In this document: in pieces, positions 6,346 through 14,203 of the stretch
Layout: each line of letters begins with the position of its first letter
How positions within the stretch are numbered: the first letter of the stretch is position 1
Source of the DNA: Clostridia bacterium
GTDB taxonomy: Bacteria; Bacillota; Clostridia; Christensenellales; CAG-138
DNA length: 20,373 bases
Assembly (NCBI GenBank): GCA_016292635.1
Contig: JAEDIC010000026.1
Span: forward strand, 1-20,373
Direction of reading: 5' to 3'
Notes under the pieces: model-generated
The model's database searches: none
Told to the model about the DNA's origin: nothing
The model's input: the letters and a program-made list of their open reading frames with translations, nothing else
Made by a program: the position numbers and the translations under genes

Positions 6346-7536
6346 TTATTTCTTTACGGAGTCGATCAGCTCCTTGAAGGCGGGGAGAGACCGCTCTATC
6401 ATCTCGGTGTCCACGCAGTAGCATATGCGCAGATATTCGGGGCAGCCGAAATCCTTTGCGGGAACTATGAGTATATTGCGCTTTTTGGCAAGCTCCGCAA
6501 ATTCCTCGCCGTCGCCTGTGGGGGACTTGAGGAAGAGGTAAAATGCTCCATCGGGATGGACGCACTCGTAGCCCATTTCGGTAAGGGCGCCGTAAAGCAG
6601 GTTGCGGTTGCGCTCGTATACGGTAAGGTCAGGCATAAGGTGAGCGCAGCGGGCGATAACACGCTGAACCACGGCGGGAGCGCATACATAGCCGCAGGCA
6701 CGGGCGGCGCCGGAGGTTGCGTCGCATACGTCGTCAAAGTTTTCCATGCAGTCCGGCACGAACATATAGCCCAGACGGTCGCCGGGAATGGACAGGGACT
6801 TGCTGTAGGAATAGCAGATTATGGTGTTGGGATAGATATCCGGCACATAGGGAACTTCCATATCGCCGTATACCAGCTCACGATAAGGCTCATCGGAAAT
6901 AAGATAAATGGTATGGCCCAACTCCTTGCTCTTTGCGGTAAGCAGGGCAGCCAGCTTTTCCAAAGTTTCTCTGGTGAGAATGGCGCCGGTGGGGTTGTTG
7001 GGGGAGTTGATAACCACGCACTGGGTATGGGGGCCGATGGCCTTCTCAAGGGCGGGGAAGTTGATCTGGAATTTATCCATATCCGGGGGAACGATCACCT
7101 GCTTCATGCCTGCGCTCTCGATGAATACGGAGTATTCGGGGAAGAAGGGGGCAATGCAGATGGCTTCGCTGTCGTGATCTACAGCGAAAGCCCTGAAGGA
7201 GGAGATAAGGGCGGCAGCCGCGCCGCAGGTGATGTAGATATTGCGGCGGGTAAATTTCTTGCCCATTCTGTCGCTCAATGCCTTGGCGATGGCGTCGCGG
7301 GCGTCGTTGCCGCCGACTGCGCTGGTATAGCCATGGACCATAAGGGGGGGCTCGTTTTCAATAACGTCTATAAAAGCCTGCTTCAGCTCCTCTGGAGGGG
7401 GAACGCTGGGATTGCCTATGCTGAAATCGAATACATTTTCGGGGCCTACGATGGCGGCCTGCTGCTTGCCGAATTCAAACAGCTCGCGGATGCAGCTGCG
7501 TACACGGCCATATTTCAGTACATGATCGTTTACCAT
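6346..7536 (-). CDS. Class I/II PLP-dependent aminotransferase (amino acid to 2-oxo acid)
   Basis: 396-residue fold-type I aminotransferase of the aspartate/aromatic transaminase group. PLP-contact residues are visible: Asn181 in NSPNNPTG, Asp215 in ISDEPYRE, the Schiff-base Lys246 in SYSKSLSIPGDRLGY, and the carboxylate-binding Arg370 in EYLRICY. Length is normal. AAAGGAG lies seven bases before the start. It follows iorB in the same direction after 162 bases holding a hairpin, so it is either a separate unit or a read-through gene. The neighbouring iorAB, ptb and buk suggest that it feeds 2-oxo acids (indolepyruvate, phenylpyruvate or branched-chain) to IorAB; this is inference, and an aspartate or alanine transaminase role cannot be excluded from sequence. 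Confidence 0.88.
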   Translation of the reverse strand: MVNDHVLKYGRVRSCIRELFEFGKQQAAIVGPENVFDFSIGNPSVPPPEELKQAFIDVIENEPPLMVHGYTSAVGGNDARDAIAKALSDRMGKKFTRRNIYITCGAAAALISSFRAFAVDHDSEAICIAPFFPEYSVFIESAGMKQVIVPPDMDKFQINFPALEKAIGPHTQCVVINSPNNPTGAILTRETLEKLAALLTAKSKELGHTIYLISDEPYRELVYGDMEVPYVPDIYPNTIICYSYSKSLSIPGDRLGYMFVPDCMENFDDVCDATSGAARACGYVCAPAVVQRVIARCAHLMPDLTVYERNRNLLYGALTEMGYECVHPDGAFYLFLKSPTGDGEEFAELAKKRNILIVPAKDFGCPEYLRICYCVDTEMIERSLPAFKELIDSVKK

Positions 7537-7660
7537 GAAGTAGCTCCTTTCATGTTATGCAATTGTTTTTTTAACGGTTATGCTCCGGCGGATAAAAAAT
7601 GCCGGATGGGAAAATATGGATTTGGACGGAAGTGATACATAATAAGAAAATTTAAGTTAA

Positions 7661-7684
7661 GGGGCATGGCGAGGGCCATGCCCC
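7661..7684 (-). terminator. Hairpin after iorB (partial terminator)
   Basis: GGGGCATGGC (7661-7670) pairs perfectly with GCCATGCCCC (7675-7684). The T-rich tract after it on the minus strand is interrupted (TTAACTTAAATTTTC), so termination may be incomplete and let some transcription reach the aminotransferase gene. Confidence 0.65.
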
Positions 7685-7698
7685 CCTTAGGTTTTTTA

Positions 7699-8271
7699 TC
7701 AGCAGTTGTAGCCTGCGCGGAATGCCTTGAGGTTCAGCTCAAGTATGGCGGGCTTCATTTCCTTGCGCATGACCTCTTCCCAATCGATGTCGGTCATGCC
7801 CAGGGCCTTGACCATTGCGCCGAAGAGAACGATGTTCATGCAGCGGGCGTTGCCAAGCTCAATGGCGATCTCGCCCGCTTTGATGGCGATGGTATTGAAG
7901 GCCTCGGATACAGCCTCAAGGGTGCCCTGAGGATACTCCGCAAGGCCTGCGGCAACGCTCATGGGAACTATCTCGTAGTCGTTTACAACTACGGTTGCGC
8001 CGGGCTTGAGGAAGTCGATATAGCGAACGGCTTCCATCTTTTCGAAGGCCACCATTATGTCAGCCTCGCCCCTGCCGATGATGGGGGAGTAGACCTTTTC
8101 GCCGAAGCGTACCTGGGTGGATACGCTGCCGCCGCGCTGTGCCATGCCGTGTACTTCGCTCATCTTTACGTCATAGCCGGCCTGAATGAGGCCCTTGGTG
8201 AGAATCTTGCTGACCAGGATAGCGCCCTGGCCGCCTACACCGGTAAGAAGTATGCTGGTAACTTTGCTCAT
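7699..8271 (-). CDS. iorB: Indolepyruvate ferredoxin oxidoreductase, beta (gamma-domain) subunit
   Basis: 190-residue subunit of the 2-oxoacid:ferredoxin oxidoreductase superfamily, partner of IorA. The nucleotide-type Gly-rich loop GVGGQG (residues 11-16) and the following ILVSKIL and AQRGGSVSTQVRFG segments are typical of the gamma domain that completes the active complex oxidising aryl- or branched-chain 2-oxo acids to acyl-CoA with ferredoxin reduction. The ATG at 8271 is preferred (AGGTGA five bases upstream, usual N-terminus MSKVTSILL). A GTG three codons upstream at 8280, with AAAGGA eight bases before it, is also plausible. The gap to iorA is 12 bases (or 3), so the genes are probably translationally coupled. 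Last gene of the buk-ptb-iorA-iorB operon. Confidence 0.92.
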   Translation of the reverse strand: MSKVTSILLTGVGGQGAILVSKILTKGLIQAGYDVKMSEVHGMAQRGGSVSTQVRFGEKVYSPIIGRGEADIMVAFEKMEAVRYIDFLKPGATVVVNDYEIVPMSVAAGLAEYPQGTLEAVSEAFNTIAIKAGEIAIELGNARCMNIVLFGAMVKALGMTDIDWEEVMRKEMKPAILELNLKAFRAGYNC

Positions 8272-8283
8272 GTGCTTCACCTG

Positions 8284-10026
8284 TTATATCCTTTCTATGG
8301 CGCCGAAGGGGCAGACCTGACCGCACACATTGCAGCCCACGCAGAGGGTCTGATCGATGGTTGCTTTGCCGTCCTTGAAGAACACGGCGGGGCAGCCAAC
8401 CTTAAGGCACATCTTGCAGGACTTGCACTTGTCGGTATCCACCACGCACTTGCGGATCTCATGCTTTACCTTCTTCAGGAGCAGGCAGGGACGGCGAGTG
8501 ATGATGGCGGCGGGAACTTCGCTTGCAAGGGCGTCGTCCACGGCCTTCTGCATTGCTTTCAGATCCTGAGGATCTACGATTATGATGTTTTCAAAGCCAC
8601 AGGCGCGGAGTATGTTCTCGGGCCTGATAACGGGAGCGGGCTTGCCCATCAGGGTCTCACCGCTGCCGGGGTTATCCTGCTGGCCGGTCATGCCGGTAAT
8701 GGAGTTATCCAGCACGCAGGGGATAACATTGCCGGAGTTGTAGATCATATCGATGGCGCCGGTAATGCCGCTGTGGAAGAAGGTGGAATCGCCGACTACG
8801 CCGAATACTTTCTTGCCGGTCTGCTTGCTTACTTCAAATGCCTTGGCCATGCCCATGGCGATGGAGAAGCCGCCGCCCATGCATACTACGGTGTCAATGG
8901 CATTCAGGGGATAAGCGCAGCCCAGAGTGTAGCAGCCTATATCGCCGCAGACCACGAAGTCCTTGCGCTTGCTCATGGTATAGAAGAAGCCGCGATGGGG
9001 ACAGCCGGGGCAGAGAGCGGGGGGACGGGGAACTGCCTTTACGGACAGGTTCTTGGTTTCGGGTTCGGCGCCGAATACCATGGTGCGTACCTTCTCGGGG
9101 TTCAGCTCGTACATATTGGAGATGAGCTCCTTGCCTACGCATTCAATGCCGGCGGCCTTTATCTGCTCCTCCATGAAGGGCTCAAGCTCTTCAACGATGT
9201 AGAGCTTTTCAACCTTGGAGGCAAATTCCTTTATCAGGCCCATGGGCAGGGGGTTGGTAAGGCCCAGCTTCAGGAAGGAAGTATCTTCGGGGAAGGCTTC
9301 CTTGGCGTACTGATAGGCGATGGAAGCGGTGATGACGCCAATTTTGCTGCCCTTCAGCTCCATCCTGTTCAGGGGGGAGGTGTTGCCGTACTCTGCAAGA
9401 TCAGCCAGCTTCTTTTCAAGCTTGGGATGGTTGGCCTTGGCCTGGGCGGGTGTGCAGACGTACTTGATGTCACGCTTGTATTCGCGGGCGGGCACCTCTA
9501 CCCTCTCGCCGAATTCCACAAGGCTCTTGCTGTGGCATACGCGGGTGGTAACGCGATAAAGCACGGGCAGATCGAACTTTTCGGAAAGCTCATAGGCTTC
9601 CTTCATGAAGTCCTTGCACTCCTGGCTGTCGGAGGGCTCTACCATGATGAGCTTTGCGGCCCTGGCATAGTAGCGGTTGTCCTGCTCGTTCTGGGAGGAA
9701 TGCATGTCGGGATCGTCGGCGGAGACGATGACAAAGCCTGCGCCAATGCCGTTGTAGGATGCGGTGAAGATGGGGTCAGCCGCAACGTTTACGCCAACGT
9801 GCTTCATGGCGCAAAGGGAGCGAACGCCCGCTATGGATGCGCCGTAGGCAACTTCGGTAGCCACCTTCTCGTTGGGGGCCCACTCACAGTACAGGTTTTC
9901 CTGATACAGGGGCAGGTTTTCGAATATCTCGGTGCTGGGGGTACCGGGGTAAGCAGCGCCTACCACCAGGCCGGCTTCGTAGGCGCCGCGTGCGGCGGCC
10001 TCGTTGCCCGTCATAAGATGTTTCAT
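8284..10026 (-). CDS. iorA: Indolepyruvate ferredoxin oxidoreductase, alpha subunit
   Basis: 580-residue catalytic subunit oxidatively decarboxylating 2-oxo acids, classically indolepyruvate and other aryl pyruvates, to acyl-CoA and CO2 with reduction of ferredoxin. The N-terminal pyrimidine-binding domain begins MTGNEAAARGAYEAG and has AYPGTPSTE. The thiamine-diphosphate motif runs from GDSTFFHSG (from residue 412) to LDNSITGMTG (Asn441). The C-terminal ferredoxin domain has two [4Fe-4S] motifs: cysteines 534, 537, 540, 545 and 562, 565, 568, 572. The start at 10026 follows AGAGGTGG at five bases; an ATG six codons upstream has no ribosome site. It follows ptb by 42 bases. Linkage to ptb-buk implies that the acyl-CoA is converted to acid plus ATP. 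Substrate range is inferred. Confidence 0.95.
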   Translation of the reverse strand: MKHLMTGNEAAARGAYEAGLVVGAAYPGTPSTEIFENLPLYQENLYCEWAPNEKVATEVAYGASIAGVRSLCAMKHVGVNVAADPIFTASYNGIGAGFVIVSADDPDMHSSQNEQDNRYYARAAKLIMVEPSDSQECKDFMKEAYELSEKFDLPVLYRVTTRVCHSKSLVEFGERVEVPAREYKRDIKYVCTPAQAKANHPKLEKKLADLAEYGNTSPLNRMELKGSKIGVITASIAYQYAKEAFPEDTSFLKLGLTNPLPMGLIKEFASKVEKLYIVEELEPFMEEQIKAAGIECVGKELISNMYELNPEKVRTMVFGAEPETKNLSVKAVPRPPALCPGCPHRGFFYTMSKRKDFVVCGDIGCYTLGCAYPLNAIDTVVCMGGGFSIAMGMAKAFEVSKQTGKKVFGVVGDSTFFHSGITGAIDMIYNSGNVIPCVLDNSITGMTGQQDNPGSGETLMGKPAPVIRPENILRACGFENIIIVDPQDLKAMQKAVDDALASEVPAAIITRRPCLLLKKVKHEIRKCVVDTDKCKSCKMCLKVGCPAVFFKDGKATIDQTLCVGCNVCGQVCPFGAIERI

Positions 10027-10068
10027 GTAGTCCACCTCTTTCATAAAATGTGTGTTGTTGTGCGTGTT

Positions 10069-10971
10069 CTATTTCATTTCGCCGATGAGGCAGCCCAATG
10101 CGATGGAAGCGAGCTTTGTCTCGGCGTTGTCAGCACGGGAAACCAGTACGATGGGGACCCTTGCGCCAATGATGATGCCTGCGCTCTTTGCGCCGGCAAA
10201 ATATGTAAGGGCCTTGCCTATGCCGTTGCCCACTTCGTATGTGGGTACCAGCATTATGTCGGCCTCGCCTGCGCCGGGGGCGGAAAACTTCTTGTGGTGG
10301 CAGGCTTCGGGGCTTATTGCAAGGTCAAAACCCACGGGGCCGATGACCTGCATATTGTAGGGAGCCCAGCGGTCCTTCATTTCGGCGAGGGCTGCGGCGT
10401 CCACGGTGGCCTGCACCTTGGGGTTTACAACTTCCGCGCCGCATACGCAGGAGGCGTTTATGCTTTGGTAACCAAGGGCACGGAGGGCCTTTGCGGCGTT
10501 CTCCAGAATATCTGCCTTCTGCTCAAGGGTGGGGGCGGTGTTCATGCCGCCGTCGGTATTGAGCAGCAGCCTGTCATAGCCGGGAATCTCGTAGATCATA
10601 ACGTGGCTGAGCAAAGAGCCTGTGCGGATGCCGGTCTCCTTGTCGATAACGGCGCGCATCATGTCGGCGGTGGAAAGTATGCCCTTCATAAGGCAGTTTG
10701 CCCGGCCTTCCCGCACCAGAGCCACGGCCTTGGCGGCGCAGTCCTTATCGTCGGAGGCGGGGACCACCTCAAAGGTCTGCTCATAGCCCAGCTCCTTGGC
10801 AAAGGCGGCTATCTTTTCCCCATCGCCGGTAAGGATGGCATCCGCAACGCCCCGTTCCTTTGCGGCGAATACTGCCTGAAGCACCTCTTTATCGTGGGCG
10901 GCGGCGACGGCAATTGTCCGCTTTTCCGAAGAGGCGGCCTTTTGCATCAGTTCCTGTATTGAATGCAGCAT
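10069..10971 (-). CDS. ptb: Phosphate butyryltransferase (phosphotransbutyrylase)
   Basis: 300-residue enzyme of the phosphate acetyl/butyryltransferase family, exchanging the CoA of butyryl-CoA (or branched and other acyl-CoAs) for phosphate. Typical features are the N-terminal IAVAAAHDKEVLQA, the central CLMKGILSTADMMRAV, LLNTDGGMN, and the C-terminal VPTYEVGNGIGKAL and SRADNAETKLASIA. Length equals that of clostridial Ptb. AAAGGAG lies six bases before the start, and the gap to buk is 29 bases, so they are co-transcribed. With no crotonase or butyryl-CoA dehydrogenase genes in view but iorAB directly downstream, the natural substrate may be the IorAB product (isobutyryl-, isovaleryl- or arylacetyl-CoA) rather than butyryl-CoA; this is inference. 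A phosphate acetyltransferase is less likely given the buk partner. Confidence 0.93.
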   Translation of the reverse strand: MLHSIQELMQKAASSEKRTIAVAAAHDKEVLQAVFAAKERGVADAILTGDGEKIAAFAKELGYEQTFEVVPASDDKDCAAKAVALVREGRANCLMKGILSTADMMRAVIDKETGIRTGSLLSHVMIYEIPGYDRLLLNTDGGMNTAPTLEQKADILENAAKALRALGYQSINASCVCGAEVVNPKVQATVDAAALAEMKDRWAPYNMQVIGPVGFDLAISPEACHHKKFSAPGAGEADIMLVPTYEVGNGIGKALTYFAGAKSAGIIIGARVPIVLVSRADNAETKLASIALGCLIGEMK

Positions 10972-11000
10972 ATGTTTCTCCTTTCTCTGGAAAATACTGT

Positions 11001-12053
11001 TTAATATTCGGAAGCAGCCTGGCCGTGGAGCACGCGGAGGGCGCCTTCAGCCAGGGAGCGCATCTCGGCCTCTCCTGCAAAGACCAGCACGGGGGCAATT
11101 TTGCCGACACGGGCCTCTATATCACGGCAGAGCTTTTTGCTGTTTGCCATGCCGCCGGTAAGAACTATCGCGTCCACTTCCATGGACATTACCGCAGCCA
11201 TTGCGCCTATGTCTTTGCACTGCTGATATACGAATGCGTCGAATACCATGGGGTAGTCACCTTCGCCGGCAACAGCCTTGTCTTCAACTTCCATGAAATC
11301 ACGGGTGCCAAGGTAGGAGAATACGCCGGCCTGGCTGGCGAATTCCTTCTTAACTTCTTCTTTGGTCTTGCCGCTGAAGCAGTAATTTATAAGGGCGTTT
11401 GTGGGCAGGGCGCCGCCGCGGTCAAGGGAGAATGCGCCGTCGTCCTTTACGTTATAAACATCTACCACACGGCCCTTCATATGGGCTGCGGTGGATACGC
11501 CGCCGCCAAGGTGGGATACCACCAGGTTTACATCTTCATAGGCCTTGCCAAGCTGAGCAGCAGCCCTGCGGGCCATGCCCTTGTGGTTCAGCGCATGGAA
11601 GAAGCTTTGGCGCTCAAAGCCCTTGTAGCCGGAGAAGCGGGCAAGATCCTGCATCTCGTCAACGCTTACGGGGTCAACGAAAAATGCGGGTATGCCAACC
11701 TTGTCTCCCAGCTCCTTGGCAAGGATAACGCCCAGATTTGAGGCGTGCTCGCCGAAGGGGGCGTTGGTGGCGTCGGCGATTACCTTATCGGTAACTCTGT
11801 ATGTGCCGCTGGGGATATGGCGCAGCAGGCCGCCGCGGGCGCATATTGCGGAAAAGTCGGAAAGGGCAAAGCCCATTTCCTCAAGGGCAGCGGTAATAAG
11901 GCCCAGCCTGTATTCCTTTTGCTCAACCACCTTATTGAAGGGGCGAAGGTCATCTGCGCTGTGGGCGATATTTGACTTGCGTATTTCTTCCGTTTCTTCA
12001 AAAACGGATATTTTGGTGGAGGTAGCTCCGGGGTTAATAACCAATACTTTCAT
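11001..12053 (-). CDS. buk: Butyrate kinase (acyl kinase)
   Basis: 350-residue ASKHA-superfamily kinase making ATP from butyryl-phosphate or a similar acyl-phosphate. The N-terminal phosphate loop VINPGATSTKISVF, the catalytic-region FFHALNHKGMARR, the adenosine-binding VSHLGGGVSTAAH, and the C-terminal DAIVLTGGMANS are all present. Length fits butyrate kinase (about 355) rather than acetate kinase (about 400). The start has AGGA four bases upstream and GGAGG a little further. First gene of the operon, driven by the promoter at 12130-12158. Together with Ptb it provides substrate-level phosphorylation for the acyl-CoA made by IorAB. Branched-chain fatty acid kinase is an equally possible activity; the family does not separate these by motif. 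Confidence 0.93.
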   Translation of the reverse strand: MKVLVINPGATSTKISVFEETEEIRKSNIAHSADDLRPFNKVVEQKEYRLGLITAALEEMGFALSDFSAICARGGLLRHIPSGTYRVTDKVIADATNAPFGEHASNLGVILAKELGDKVGIPAFFVDPVSVDEMQDLARFSGYKGFERQSFFHALNHKGMARRAAAQLGKAYEDVNLVVSHLGGGVSTAAHMKGRVVDVYNVKDDGAFSLDRGGALPTNALINYCFSGKTKEEVKKEFASQAGVFSYLGTRDFMEVEDKAVAGEGDYPMVFDAFVYQQCKDIGAMAAVMSMEVDAIVLTGGMANSKKLCRDIEARVGKIAPVLVFAGEAEMRSLAEGALRVLHGQAASEY

Positions 12054-12129
12054 TTTTCCTGTTGCCTCCGCTTATTGAATTTGTTTGATTTGTAACAATG
12101 AAAACACACCGATCTGCAATCTTTATTCT

Positions 12130-12158
12130 ATCATATTGCATGGATGCCGCATTTTCAA
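12130..12158 (-). promoter_or_regulatory. Promoter of the buk-ptb-iorA-iorB operon
   Basis: Minus strand: TTGAAA (12158-12153), 17-base spacer, TATGAT (12135-12130); five of six bases match in each box. It gives a leader of about 70 bases with no evident riboswitch. No convincing operator was found. Confidence 0.65.
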
Positions 12159-12216
12159 TACGATTTGGCTGGTATAGATAATATATATTTCAAAAAGCGA
12201 AAAAACGCCGTTTTCG

Positions 12217-12245
12217 TTGCTCCAAGGCCGCTGTAAAGGTATAAT
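12217..12245 (+). promoter_or_regulatory. Promoter of dut
   Basis: TTGCTC (12217-12222), 17-base spacer, then a perfect TATAAT (12240-12245), 43 bases before the dut start codon. It diverges from the buk promoter. Confidence 0.6.
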
Positions 12246-12288
12246 ATTTATACTGATGATATTCTTTAGCAAGGAGAAAAATCACCTT

Positions 12289-12792
12289 ATGGTAAATATA
12301 TGGTTTGCAAAGGTAAAGGAGGGGGCGGTCATCCCCTCAAAGCGGGGGGAGGATGCAGGATACGATATTTTTCTCTGCCTTGATGAGGACTATATCCGCC
12401 TTGAGCCCCATGAGACAAAGATGCTGCCCACGGGCATAGCCTCGGCGGTGGACAGCGGCTATTATTTTCAGATACAGGAGCGTGGATCAACCGGCTCAAA
12501 GGGCATAGCCAAGCGCTCAGGCGTTATAGATTCCGGCTACAGGGGGGAATGGTTCCTGCCCATGACTAATCTGAACGACATCGCGTTGTATTTTGCGAAG
12601 CCTGAAATGAAGGATTACTTTGAGGCACTTGCAGAACGTGAGAGTTTTATCGTATATTACACAAACAAGGCCGTATGCCAGGCGGTGCTTCTCCCCGTGC
12701 CCAAGACCCGCGTGAAGGAAGTGAGCTACGATGAGCTCATGGAGATTTCCTCAGAGCGCATGACCGGCGCTTTGGGCAGCAGCGGAAAGTAG
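12289..12792 (+). CDS. dut: dUTP diphosphatase (trimeric dUTPase family), with an insertion
   Basis: 167-residue enzyme hydrolysing dUTP to dUMP and pyrophosphate, keeping uracil out of DNA and supplying thymidylate synthesis. The five dUTPase motifs are seen: 1, AGYDIF (Asp26); 2, ERGSTGSKG (64-72, in place of the usual PRSG/S-type); 3, GVIDSGYRGEW (78-88, with catalytic Asp81 and Tyr84); 4, NKAVCQAVLL (126-135); 5, SSERMTGALGSSGK (154-167). About 30 residues (97-126) between motifs 3 and 4 are extra compared with the compact bacterial enzyme. The ATG at 12289 is chosen because it lies just before the conserved N-terminus; AAGGAG is 12 bases upstream, rather far. Single gene, divergent from buk and convergent with kbl. 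The family call is good; the motif 2 difference leaves slight doubt on strict dUTP specificity. Confidence 0.85.
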   Translation: MVNIWFAKVKEGAVIPSKRGEDAGYDIFLCLDEDYIRLEPHETKMLPTGIASAVDSGYYFQIQERGSTGSKGIAKRSGVIDSGYRGEWFLPMTNLNDIALYFAKPEMKDYFEALAERESFIVYYTNKAVCQAVLLPVPKTRVKEVSYDELMEISSERMTGALGSSGK

Positions 12793-12853
12793 CCAGGGGG
12801 AAAAAGCCCCTTCTTGCCTCCATGGCGGCCCTGTATGGAATGCAAAGCAAAAT

Positions 12854-12879
12854 AAAAAAAGCCCCGAGGGGCTTTTTTT
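12854..12879. terminator. Bidirectional terminator between dut and kbl
   Basis: A seven-A run, the stem GCCC/GGGC with a small loop (12861-12872), then a seven-T run. It is symmetrical, so it serves dut (+) and kbl (-), which converge here. Confidence 0.9.
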
Positions 12880-12889
12880 ATGAACGGAA

Positions 12890-14077
12890 CTATAGTCCCA
12901 TTTCCTCTTTAACTTCCTTAAAGCACTTTACCGCAAAGTCAAGGTCTTCCTTGCTGTGCCCCGCGGAAATCTGGGTGCGGATGCGATCCCGGCCTTTGGG
13001 CACAACGGGATAGCAGAAGCCAACCACGTATACGCCCTTTTCCAGCATACGGGCGGCGAATTCATTTGCCACCTTGGGGTCATACAGCATAACGGGAACT
13101 ATGGGGTGTTCGCCTGGCAGCAGGTCAAAGCCGCATTTTTCCATTTCCGCACGGAAATAGCGGGCGTTTTCATGGACCTTGTCACGGAGGGCGGTGGACT
13201 CTGACAGCATATCGAATGTTTTGATGGCGGCGGCGCATATTGCGGGGGCCAGGGTATTGGAGAAAAGATAGGGGCGGGAGCGCTGGCGTAGCAGGTCAAC
13301 TATCTCCTGACGGGCGGAGGTGTAGCCGCCGGAAGCTCCGCCAAGGGCCTTGCCCAGTGTGCCGGTGATTATGTCCACCCGGCCTTCCACGCCGCAGTAT
13401 TCCGCGGTGCCCCTGCCGTGTTCGCCCATAAAACCTACGGCATGGCTGTCGTCCACCATTACAAGGGCGTCGAATTCATCCGCAAGGTCGCATATACCCT
13501 TAAGGTTTGCGATGTAGCCGTCCATGGAGAATACGCCGTCTGTGGCGATGAGCTTTATTCTGCAGCCGGAAGCGGTCGCGTCCTCAAGCTGAGCCCGGAG
13601 GTCATCCATATTGTTGTTTTTGTAGCGATAGCGCTTGGCCTTGCAGAGACGCACGCCGTCTATTATGGAGGCATGGTTCAGCTCGTCGGATATGACCGCG
13701 TCCTCAGGGCCGAGGAGGGTCTCAAACAGGCCGCCGTTTGCATCGAAGCAGGAGGAATACAGTATGGTGTCATCCATCTTAAGGAAGGCGGATATCTTAT
13801 GCTCCAGCTCCTTATGGAGGCCCTGGGTTCCGCAGATAAAGCGGACGGAGGACAGGCCGAAGCCCCATTTGTCATAGCTGGCCTTTGCGGCTTCTATAAG
13901 CTCCGGGTTGTTGGAAAGGCCAAGGTAGTTGTTGGCGCACATATTCAATACGTTGTTCGCCGCCGTGGTGTCTATGCGGGCCTTCTGGGGGGTGGTGATT
14001 ATGCGCTCGTTTTTGTATGTGCCCGCTTCCTGAATTGAGGCGAGGGTCTCTTTGAACTGCTTAAGTGCTGATTTCAT
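12890..14077 (-). CDS. kbl: Glycine C-acetyltransferase (2-amino-3-ketobutyrate CoA ligase)
   Basis: 395-residue PLP enzyme of the alpha-oxoamine synthase family. It cleaves 2-amino-3-oxobutyrate with CoA to glycine and acetyl-CoA, the second step of threonine breakdown. Visible residues: His136 in SDELNHASIIDG, Asp209 and His212 in MVDDSHAVGFMG, and the Schiff-base Lys243 in TGTLGKALGGASGGY. Length is standard (about 398). AAAGGAG is eight bases before the start. It follows tdh in the same operon, which settles the assignment against serine palmitoyltransferase, BioF or HemA relatives. The 126-base spacer to tdh contains a polypyrimidine/polypurine three-strand element ending 29 bases before this start codon, which may set the ratio of the two products. 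Confidence 0.95.
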   Translation of the reverse strand: MKSALKQFKETLASIQEAGTYKNERIITTPQKARIDTTAANNVLNMCANNYLGLSNNPELIEAAKASYDKWGFGLSSVRFICGTQGLHKELEHKISAFLKMDDTILYSSCFDANGGLFETLLGPEDAVISDELNHASIIDGVRLCKAKRYRYKNNNMDDLRAQLEDATASGCRIKLIATDGVFSMDGYIANLKGICDLADEFDALVMVDDSHAVGFMGEHGRGTAEYCGVEGRVDIITGTLGKALGGASGGYTSARQEIVDLLRQRSRPYLFSNTLAPAICAAAIKTFDMLSESTALRDKVHENARYFRAEMEKCGFDLLPGEHPIVPVMLYDPKVANEFAARMLEKGVYVVGFCYPVVPKGRDRIRTQISAGHSKEDLDFAVKCFKEVKEEMGL

Positions 14078-14106
14078 GGCGAATGCTCCTTTTGTTTGGA
14101 ATTGGC

Positions 14107-14168
14107 CTTCTTTTCTTTTTCTTTTCGGGGGAAAAGAAAAGAGAAAGGAAGCAAAAGAAAAAGAAAAG
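14107..14168 (-). repeat. Intercistronic triplex-type element, copy 1 (tdh-kbl spacer)
   Basis: Minus-strand order: Y1 CTTTTCTTTTTCTTTT (14168-14153), a G, Y2 (14151-14131, pyrimidine only), loop CCCC, then R (14126-14107), beginning GAAAAGAAAAAGAAAA. Y2 pairs with R as an imperfect hairpin (three mismatches and a bulge). Y1 is the exact parallel complement of the first 16 bases of R, as needed for a C-G-C/U-A-U Hoogsteen third strand; as this stretch of R is mirror-symmetrical, Y1 could also pair with it antiparallel. It is homologous to the element at 16584-16648. In translation it gives meaningless Lys/Glu-rich frames. Confidence 0.7.
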
Positions 14169-14203
14169 CCGGGGAATGGGTCAGTCGGATACAGGGGGAG
14201 TGT

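Noticed and set aside
7666..10962. A 1098-codon open frame on the plus strand, antisense to iorB, iorA and ptb
   Set aside because: It follows from codon bias of the true minus-strand genes (few antisense stops). It has no ribosome site, its composition is rich in Gly/Ala/His/Tyr, and it has no recognisable domain. Similar long antisense frames over the NSS genes (965-2509, 2946-4364), the aminotransferase gene (6205-7635), tdh and asd were dropped for the same reason.
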